Shown here piece after piece: positions 55,701 through 64,000 of a stretch of DNA of 64,000 bases (positions are counted from its first letter, which is position 1; every line of letters begins with the position of its first letter). Where the stretch lies: the NCBI RefSeq assembly GCF_008831285.2, contig NC_045139.1:4748704-4812703 (forward strand), given 5' to 3'. Both the position numbers and the translations under genes were made by a program. The notes beneath the pieces are model-generated. The model was given only the letters and a program-made list of their open reading frames with translations. It made no database searches and was not told the DNA's origin. This DNA comes from Nymphaea colorata (lineage: Eukaryota; Streptophyta; Magnoliopsida; Nymphaeales; Nymphaeaceae).

Positions 55701-57954
55701 CTGAAGCAAATTTTAGCTGGATTAGACGGATCTACCAAGTCAAACTGAAGTTAACTAAAAATGTGCAAATCTCGATTTTAATCTACATCTGAAACTTGTG
55801 CAGAATATCGCTGTGTCCCCAGAGTATTATTTCAAGAAGCAGAGCCATGAAACTCTGGTTAAGGGGAACCAGTTATAAAATTTTTAATTCCTAAGGAGCA
55901 CTAATATGTAAAATAACAAAACTTTCTTCAAAAATAAATATAAAAAAGAGATTTTTTTATGTATATGTGGTCAATTGCCCACACGATGCCCACCTGCCTC
56001 CGCCCTTGGTTTTGAGCCATAAGGGTGTAGCTTAACTGGGCGGGCAGTGTGGGGCACCTCGCTTAGGGAACTACTATGACTGGCCACCTCGCTTAGGGAA
56101 CTACTATGACTGGCCCATATTGGTTGAGTACTCCCGTGACCACCACTTTGTTCAGGGAACTAATCTGTCCGGCCTCTCTTCCAAGTGGTGGGTTTCACAA
56201 ACTTCCCGCTCACCCATAAAAACAGAGAAAAAGAAATAGTGCTGAATATTCAGGATAGAACTAAAACAAAAATAACTTTTGAAAATGAAAGTTCCTCATA
56301 TCAATCTTTTTGCTAGGAAAAAATTCTCTCGGAGAGGATTTCCACCATCTGAACTTTTTTATATGGTGTGAACAAATATCGTTAACGATTATTTTTATGC
56401 AGGTAGGTTTTTCTCGGATATGTGTTAGCAACCTTAAAATCCTTGGGCAGTAGGATTAGCCTCTCGCTCACCCGAAATATGTAATTAAGAAGCCTCTTGA
56501 ATTTTGTACGCAAGTAGAATGAACCAAAATAATGGTGTAATCATGAAGAACTGTTGAGGTGTCATGTTACGGGTCATAAATAAATAGCAAAGAGAAATCA
56601 ATAGGAATTATGGTTCTTAATGATTTATGTTTTTTTATTTTAAATTTCAACTATGTATTTAAATGAAATGAAGTAAATTTTAATTGTGAACGAACTTTCT
56701 TGTTAATTTTCTTCTTTTCATTTATACAGTTGCTGCGGGTTTTTGCTTCAGGTGCTGAAGAAACTCTAACATTAAGATGCTAATCAGATGACCTGATATC
56801 GGTACTGTTTTCTACTTAGAGACATGTAATTTCTACTTTCCATGATTCCCATCTTCTGTTAGTTGAGACATTTCACTCAATTATGAAGAGCAAATGAGTG
56901 AGATTTGAACTTCTACGTCAGAATGACAAAGTGGTCTAGACCTCTTGAAAATGAACTGATGGCAGTCAATCTTAATGAAAATCAATCTAATGACAAAGTG
57001 GTATACATGTAGGGGCGAAGCTAGTAATTTTTCATAACAGGGTAGAACTATACTTTCAAAATTTTAATAAGAGCCGAAATAAAAATTTTTCAAAATTTCT
57101 ATACAGATTAAATGAAAACTTCTAAAATAATGTATATATATATATATATATAATTTTGAGGGGGCCAAGGCCCCTGGTTACCTCCCCTTGGCTCCGTCTC
57201 TATATACATGCATGGTTCTATATACATATACATGCATGGTTCTGGCTTGAGTACCAGCTGATTGGATTCTGACCGATGGCAGAACCAAGATTTTTTTTTT
57301 TTTGGCTGAGGGGCACTCATCACCAGCTCAGTTCTAGTGTAGGCATGATTTTTCAATAATTATGTAAATTTCAAGTGCTCTAAAACAAGAATTTTCCGTA
57401 TATCTCCGCCATTGATTCTGAGCAAGCTCTAATGTATTTTGGTGCGTCAGATCCGATCCGCTTTCTAACTTCAGCTTAGAGACAGATTATTTCGCCAAAC
57501 TCTTAAGTTTTAACAGCTAAATGCACATCTTTAGTGCTCATATTTTCTATGATATTTTTGTGAGCACTTTTTTATGTATGTGATGATAAGTTGCTTATAG
57601 TTCCCAGGGGGGCTTAGTAAATGTACAGAACCAGTTTTGCCCATTTTCTACTCATGGAATTTCTTAATTTCGACACGTTTTGTAACTTTTTTTGTTTTTC
57701 TGAAAATTACTTTCCAAAGTAAAACAATAATTTTTTTGTCCGATGAGGAAATACTGGTTAACTAAATTATTATTATTATTAAGTCAACAACTTTACATAC
57801 CATTGAACGTAACAGCATTATTATTTTTGCCTTTTCAGAAACTAAAGGGGAAAACTGAATCTCAAACTTCCATAGGAGTATATATTATTCAGATATGTTT
57901 GTATAGAAAAAGTCTTCCCTCACACCAATTTATTGAAGTTATTGGTATACGAAG

Positions 57955-58245
57955 TACGACAGGGGGGACTTCCCGGCATAGAGTTGCTGTGAGAGGCGAC
58001 GGTGGCTACCCACTGCAAATTTTCCTTTTTTGTCGGAGGTATTAGGCCGTCGGCAACACCTTGTCGGGCCGTTCCCCGTGGCGTCGGGGTGGCGACTGCC
58101 TCCCCCTCTGCCGTGCCTGTGATGCTCGGCGAGGCTTCGCTGGCAGTTCTGTGCTGCCGGCGACGCTTTGCCGGGAGTCGTCGGCACGGCAGGGGGGGAG
58201 GCGACTGCCTCTCCCCATGCAAACGGCTGTCCGATGCCGGATTGT
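57955..58245. other. GC-rich segment in block 3, shortened in block 1
   Basis: Contains GCGACTGCCTCCCCCTCTGC and GGGAGTCGTCGGCACGGCAG. Block 1 has a shorter version at about 10993-11110 (CAACTGCCTCCCCCTCTGCC, GAGTCGTCGGCACCG), block 2 none. Both strands are open for about 90-180 codons, but the frames differ between copies, so coding is unlikely. Possibly a small transposon or minisatellite. Confidence 0.45.
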
Positions 58246-59619
58246 TTTGTTTTTTATTATTTTTAATTAAGGCGTAGGAGGTACATTTGTAATTTGTTGT
58301 GGAGCATCCGATCAAAAAGAAGGCATTGCCTAAAAAATAAATGAGGACATTTTTAGTTGTTTCACTTTCAATTGATTGGATACAAATAATGGGAGATGTG
58401 AGAAAATGGGGGTTGAACCCGTACATGAGAGAGAGTGAATAAAGAAAGAGAGAGAGAGAGAGAGTCAATGGTGTTATGTTGAAAACCAGAAATCAAGACA
58501 CTGAAGGTTTTTTACTTGAAGATTGATCTCTAAGAATGCATTTGATGGAGTAAAAAGGATCAGAAGAAGAAAAAGGGTTAAAATTTTCAACAAAAATAAT
58601 TACATGTTTTTGCGCAGACAAAAAAATGGAAAAAAAATTAAGAAAACGGAAAAATGTCTCAATATTTTTTATGCATAAGCTTACTATGGAGATAGCTTTG
58701 AAAACATGACGACAAGCTGCATAACAAATAGGGAAATAACAATAACCACCTAAACTTTCAAGCCTACTAAATAGGTCCTCTACATTTCTCTATAATTCTC
58801 ACATGGCTGCCCCCAAATAAAAGACGTTAATATAAAAGGATAAGTTACACAATTAGCTCTCTAAAAACAAAATATTTATTAAATAGATGGGTGTTTGCTG
58901 TTCAACGAAGTCTCTGGTCTAGCAAAGGTCGACAGCAGCTAAAAATTTCTGGCTGAGGCACGCTCTAAGCTTAAATTTTGAACTAAATGGGTACTCATAT
59001 GAAAAAAAAACTAAAAGTCAATAACGTTTTCATATGTAAATAAGGTAAAATCTGTTGGCTGCTGTCCGCAATTGTCCGCACCAGCTAAAAAATTGGTTGT
59101 GAAAGGAATCAGCTTTTTGATTTCTATGAGTGCTATTCTGTGAACCAAAACACAACAAGAAACTAAACCATCTTTGGAATCAAACACCTTTTTCCTGGGA
59201 AATGCGGACCTGACTTTTTTCCCGCTCTAAAATGATGGGAAAAGCCGAGGGCACTGATGGTGGTCAGACATAATTGCATGAGGGGCATTTTTGTCCTTTT
59301 TTTTATAAAACTTGTCTCCAGCCACGAGACAAATGTAACCTGTCTGAGACAAACATAAGGTGAAGCTAGAAGGTGTGAAGTTGAAGGCCTTGAACTCAAT
59401 GTCAACGCTGTTACTATTAAACAAAAGCCCAACTACTTGTATCAACTACTTGTACCAATAAAAGGTTCCTATCATAAACAAATAAAACTAAAGTGCCAAA
59501 TTAGTCTAAGGTGTACGTCATGAGGCCATCCCCTCTTTTTGAACCCATAATTGAATTGTATAAGGAATGATAAATATTGGGAGTGCTTTCTTGCTTTTAA
59601 ATTATGCAACCTAAGCGTT

Positions 59620-59830
59620 AAGAGGCGTAGCATAGCTGGTAGGACAGGCAGTCACATGTAAAGCATGTTCTCGGTTCGATTTTCGTATGTGCTATTCTCA
59701 TATAATATAAACGGTGGGATCATGACACTTTACTTGGCTGGTGTACTGTACCTCACATAAAACCCGACACAATCTAGGACCTTGAAGGTAGAGGGAATGA
59801 AAGGACCTGCAGGCCTATTTCGAGTGAGCA
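59620..59830 (+). mobile_element. tRNA-derived SINE-like sequence in block 3
   Basis: AGGCGTAGCATAGCTGGTAGG (A-box-like) is followed about 35 bp later by TCTCGGTTCGATTT (B-box-like) at 59669-59682. It lies in the segment absent from blocks 1 and 2. I did not find a clear target-site duplication; the 3' end is approximate. Confidence 0.55.
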
Positions 59831-60936
59831 GGACAACTGGATTTTTATTTTTCCTTGTTTTTTATATATTTTATTTTAAAGGGTCCATTGACTCCTTAAA
59901 TTAAAATTTTCTTTTTGGAGGCAGCAATTTGGAAATTATATGAAAAATTGCACACAGCAGGTTATGCCTAGGCCTACATGTGTTGTGGACTAGAAATGAC
60001 CAAAATGACCCTGTTCATTAAATGGAAAAACTCTACTATGAGAGCAAATGGTATGGTCAGTGTTTTTTTTTATAAAATTATCAAAAAACCTTTGGTCAGT
60101 GGCGCCAAAAAAAATTTGGACACTGACCAACCTCTAGCTTAGTGAGTTGGGTGCCTGCGGGGCACATGTTATGCCTGGGTTTGGCTCCATTACAACAGAA
60201 GATCTTCTGATAAATTGGCATGGACAGTGACTCTCACCAGTCACACAGTAGCATAGCCGCTGCTTGAGGTTTAAACTATGGAACACAGTTACATATGTTA
60301 TTGGATTACACAGAAATCATTCTAAAAAATGTGTGCCGATTTGTTAGAATTGTAAAGTTATGCCGTGATTTATTATTTGCCAACTTGTTAAGAGAATTTG
60401 TAATTTTTTTTCTTTTAACTTCATCAAAATAAGTGAATAGAAAAATTTTACCTTTTTCAGGAAGGGAAACATTTACCCAAAATAAATGTTGATGTTGCAT
60501 CGATTAAAGTCTCCTAAGAGCTTCATTAAACCATACATAAATATTGTTCCTTGACATGCAATTATTGTGCAATCAAACGCTTTGGAAGGGTTTGAATATT
60601 TATCACCCTTGTAATTAATTTCGACTCAGAGCTTCTTTCAAACTTATTTTTCCAAAAAAAAAAAACTATAATCCAGCCAATTGAATATCCACTATCCTAC
60701 AACAAAACTCTTCCTATTCTGTAGTCTCACCAGGTCATCCATTAAAACATATCTCTATGTAATGTATGGTGAACTGGTTAAAGTCTGGTTATTAGTTAAA
60801 TTTCTATGAGTGCTATTCTCTGAACTACAAACATGGCTAGTTGATGGGTATCACTAGAAATAAATAAGTTCCTTTTAAGATAAATTAATAAAATAGATCC
60901 ATAACATAAATTTTGTACGTTATACATATATGTGCA

Positions 60937-60943
60937 TATAAAA
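60937..60943 (+). promoter_or_regulatory. TATA box of MATE copy D
   Basis: TATAAAA 135 bp upstream of the ATG, in a stretch conserved with copy B down to the start codon (AGATTGTACACCTAAGCTTT, then AACCTCCAAGATCTCCAAGC). Confidence 0.55.
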
Positions 60944-61077
60944 AGATTGTACACCTAAGCTTTCATTCTCATGTACAATTTTTCAACCACAAATATGTCA
61001 ACTTCCTTCTCTTTCAAGGATAAATAACCTCCAAGATCTCCAAGCACTTCTGCACTCTGTAAAGTTTGAGATTAGTA

Positions 61078-62460
61078 ATGGGGGAGGAGAAGGATGTTGC
61101 TCTGGAGGAATCCCTTCTATCTCCAGCTTTTGATGGAGAAAAGAACTTCATCAGGGTCACTTCTGCAGACATGATCAACGAGGCCAAACGGCAGTTGCAG
61201 TTAGCAGGTCCACTGGCAGTCGCGAACCTTCTTCAGAAATGTATACAGTTGACATCCATCATGTTCGTCAGCCATCTCGGAGCTCTTCCACTTTCCGGCG
61301 TCTCCATAGCGACTTCCGTCGTCAATGTCACTGGCTTCAACTTCTTGGTATATGCGAGAAACATTGGCATAACTCTTATACGCATGAACATATGAACAAA
61401 TTTGAGATAGATGACAAGAAAAAGGCAGCCACTTAGTTTGAAACCAGTTTAATTACTATCTGATCTGGTTCAGTGATAGATTATACCCAATATTCAGGAG
61501 ATCCCTTTCTCAATTTAGACTTGGTTTTCTGATTCTCATCAGAGTGACGTTTTTCTTTGATCAGAAGAAGTTCAAAGGGGATTTAACACGATATTTTTCA
61601 AACATGGTCACCAATTTCAATCGCCGCCCTCTTGAACTCATGGCATCCTGCTTAGTATCGCTGCAAGATCTCTGTGCATCTTCCACCCTGCATTGATTTC
61701 TGATAAACTATTTCTCTTGCACTTGACAGTTTGGAATGAGCAGTGCACTGGACACACTGTGCGGACAGTCCCATGGAGCAAAGCAATATGCCATGCTTGG
61801 TGCACACCTGCAGACAGCCATTCTCGTCCTCTCCATCGTCAGCATCCCCATCTCCATTCTCTTGGCCTTCACACAGCAGATTCTTTTGGCGGCCGGGCAA
61901 GACGCAGAGATCTCGAGAGAAGCGGGGATTTACTGTAAGTGGCTGATCCCAAGTCTCTTCTCCTATGCCCTCTTGCAGTGCGAAACCAGGTTTCTACAGG
62001 CCCAAAACATCGTCTTGCCCACGATGGTGAGCACCGGATTCTCCACGCTGCTGCATCTTCTCACCTGTTGGATTCTGCTTTTCCGATCTGAGCTCGGCTT
62101 CAGAGGTACTGATTTGCCTCTCTTGCCACACCAAAGCATCATTTGTCAGTCTAGACAGTTTGGATTTGGATAATCCTGCATATTTTCCTGGCCCTACCAC
62201 TGTTCATATGCCGAAAATTTACCACTCTAAGCTGACTTATTGTATACATATGGAACAGAAAGTCAATTGATGAGGTTCCTTGCAGGTGCTGCCCTCGCGA
62301 TTTCGATCTCTTACTGGATAAATGCACTGTTGTTGGCAGCGTATATCAAAGCCTCTCCCGCATGCACAAAGACAAGGGCTGGTTTCTCAAAGCCTGACCT
62401 TAGAAGCACCGTGAACTTTCTTAGACTGGCAACACCTTCAGCAGCCATGATCTGGTAATC

Positions 62461-62530
<70 letters not shown>

Positions 62531-63554
62531 GGAACAGGTATCTGTTTGACCATTCTATACTATACTTGCGAATTATTCAGACGATCAATTCCAAGAAAAT
62601 GTGGAGTTTAAGTTGAAAATATAGGTGGGAGAGAAAAAAGAAACAAATGAGCTTCTTTAAACATGACATCTTGCCTCATTGACGGGTACTTTGAGTATTC
62701 TTAGAACACAACTTTGCTTATATATATATGTGTGTGTGTGTGTGTGTTTGTTTGAAAAATTAAAATATGCCAGGAATATGAAACAACTTTGCTTGGGATG
62801 TAAATATGTCGGATTTAGGGTTGGATCCAATATTTTTACAATTTAAATAAGTTATTTGTAATTGCGTTTGCGTTAATGATCTTGAAATCGGACCCTATTT
62901 TCTAAAAACAGATATTTGGATCCGATAAACATAAGTCTGATCAGCAAGATGTTTATTGGTTTCCGGCCAAATATTGACTCTCGGTTTCACATTTGGTTAT
63001 GAAACTGTATTTCAAACTTGTAGTTAGTGACGATTTGTTCTATAATCACATGCACCCATTCAACGGATTCAAAGCCAAATGGGTAATTGAATATATCAAA
63101 TATCCAATTCATTTATATCTCTGCTTCCAGCTTGGGGCACAATGAATGCATAATTACGTGTGCATTTTTGTTAAAAAAAAGTGTATATTTGTTTGTTAAT
63201 TACAAAGGCCTCACAATGTTGAATTTCTTAAAATGATTGAGTGTTCTTCAGCATCTGTTTGGGATTCAGAATAGTTGAAAGAAATGCCAACAACAGTACC
63301 CTCTTAGAATAAGTTGAATGTGTATTGCTTGTTGAGGCCATAAAAAGCGTTTTTCGAATAGGAGGCAATATATTTATAAGAAAATCGAAATCTAGATGTT
63401 GCTGGAAGGCTAAATATTTAAGTAAATGCAAATAAACTACACTAAAAACATTATAAACCATTGTTATACCATAAACAGTAGCTCGTGCTTCCAACATTGC
63501 ATGGTATTTTTGGCGATGGTTTTTAAATATTTTATTATATGAACAAGAATCAGA

Positions 63555-63646
<92 letters not shown>

Positions 63647-64000
63647 AAATATATATATATATATATATAGTGATCGGTAAAAACCATACCCTTTAAATAT
63701 GATTTTAAAAGTTCTTTTTTTTTTAAAAATCTAACCTTACCAATATGATCTCATGGATAGGCTGATGCCAAATATATAACAAGCTGATTTTTTTTGGGTT
63801 TTAATAGTGTTTTTATAATAAAGAATAAATGAATGGCACTCATAGCATAGAAAAATCAACATTTTTGATAGAAACAAATTGATTGAAAGCATATTTTGTA
63901 TCAAAATACTTTTTATAAACATATAATACAGTTTATATTTTATTTAAAATAATTTTTATCAAAAAATAAAAGGTGTTCCTTTATCCCTGACCTAAGTGTC
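61078..64000 (+). CDS. MATE/DETOXIFICATION transporter, copy D (exons 1-3 in window)
   Basis: Same family and exon layout as copy B. Exons: 61078-61347, 61730-62105, 62286-62454; donors GTATAT, GTACTG, GTAATC and acceptors ending CAG are intact and the phases join without a stop for about 271 residues. The N-terminus ([20 protein letters not shown]) lacks two residues relative to copy B. The motif reads [12 protein letters not shown] where B has [12 protein letters not shown], so a usually conserved Gly is Ser. SALDTLCGQ and [16 protein letters not shown] are preserved. Intron 3 carries the (TA)n(GA)n run and a 220-bp insertion; exon 4 should lie a few hundred bases beyond the window. Intactness of the remainder is unknown. 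Confidence 0.88.
62464..62531. repeat. (TA)n(GA)n in intron 3 of copy D
   Basis: TA to 62514, GA to 62531; positional match to copies A and B. Confidence 0.95.
62811..63030. mobile_element. 220-bp insertion in intron 3 of copy D
   Basis: Absent from copies A and B, where ATATGTCG runs on into GATTTGTTCTATAATC. Contains AGATATTTGGATCCGATAAACATAA, similar to the GGATTTGGAT/CAGATAAACATAAAT part of the 339-bp repeat family, so this family may be mobile. Ends are not well defined. Confidence 0.55.
63556..63670. repeat. (TA)n microsatellite near the window end
   Basis: About 115 bp of TA with one ATAATAAAATA interruption, still within intron 3 of copy D. Confidence 0.95.

Larger units (their letters stand above)
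53937..64000 (+). repeat. Segmental duplication block 3 (contains MATE copy D), cut by the window end
   Basis: Similarity with block 1 starts at about 53937 (ATCTTGGGGTGCATGAAA) and with block 2 from about 54370. 53937-60900 is the non-coding 5' flank. It has a short tandem duplication GGCACCTCGCTTAGGGAACT / GGCCACCTCGCTTAGGGAAC (56053 and 56089). About 59092-59850 is not shared with block 1 at this position. From 60400 to 61077 it matches the promoter region of copy B closely. Confidence 0.85.

Noticed and set aside
57920-58468. 182-codon minus-strand frame and overlapping plus-strand frames in block 3
   Set aside because: The related segment in block 1 is in different frames and shortened; open only because it is GC-rich.

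Overview
This is plant (angiosperm) nuclear DNA. Genes have GT-AG introns plus one minor-spliceosome AT-AC intron. Intergenic DNA is AT-rich and full of (TA)n and (GA)n microsatellites, Ty1/copia elements, a LINE, SINEs and small DNA transposons. I cannot name the species. No tRNA or rRNA gene, CRISPR array or prokaryotic operon is visible.

Layout. (1) 1-1781, minus strand: the first five coding exons of an endosomal Na+/H+ antiporter of the NHX5/NHX6 class; the gene continues past the left edge. (2) 1782-7029: AT-rich spacer, microsatellites and a decayed LTR. (3) Three paralogous segmental-duplication blocks, at about 7030-26100, 26989-41811 and 53937 to beyond the right edge. Each carries a long non-coding 5' flank followed by a plus-strand MATE/DETOXIFICATION transporter gene with the same exon layout.

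The MATE copies have different fates. Copy A (19024-24840) is a pseudogene: its promoter and first 33 codons are replaced by LINE and copia sequence, and exon 3 has a 2-nt deletion. Copy B (34849-40704) has nine exons and an open frame of 495 codons, but the acceptor of intron 4 reads TCG instead of TAG; an AG 12 nt downstream would keep the frame. Copy D (61078 onward) is intact over exons 1-3 and runs off the window. A fourth fragment, copy C (about 50928-51310), is a broken piece of exon 2 next to the LTR of a second copia element.

Mobile DNA between and inside the blocks: a truncated LINE joined to a dead copia element (12060-18814), a second copia element (43150-50885) split by a 3.2-kb probable solo LTR with a GTATT target-site duplication, a hAT-type MITE and an 816-bp GC-rich insertion (the last two each with an empty site in a sister block), two SINEs, and tandem arrays with periods of 339, 172 and 107 bp.

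NHX and MATE proteins are both membrane antiporters, but nothing here indicates that they work together. I found no wholly new system. The most informative points are the AT-AC intron with its 25-nt microexon, the changed splice acceptor in copy B, and the stepwise decay history readable by comparing the three blocks.
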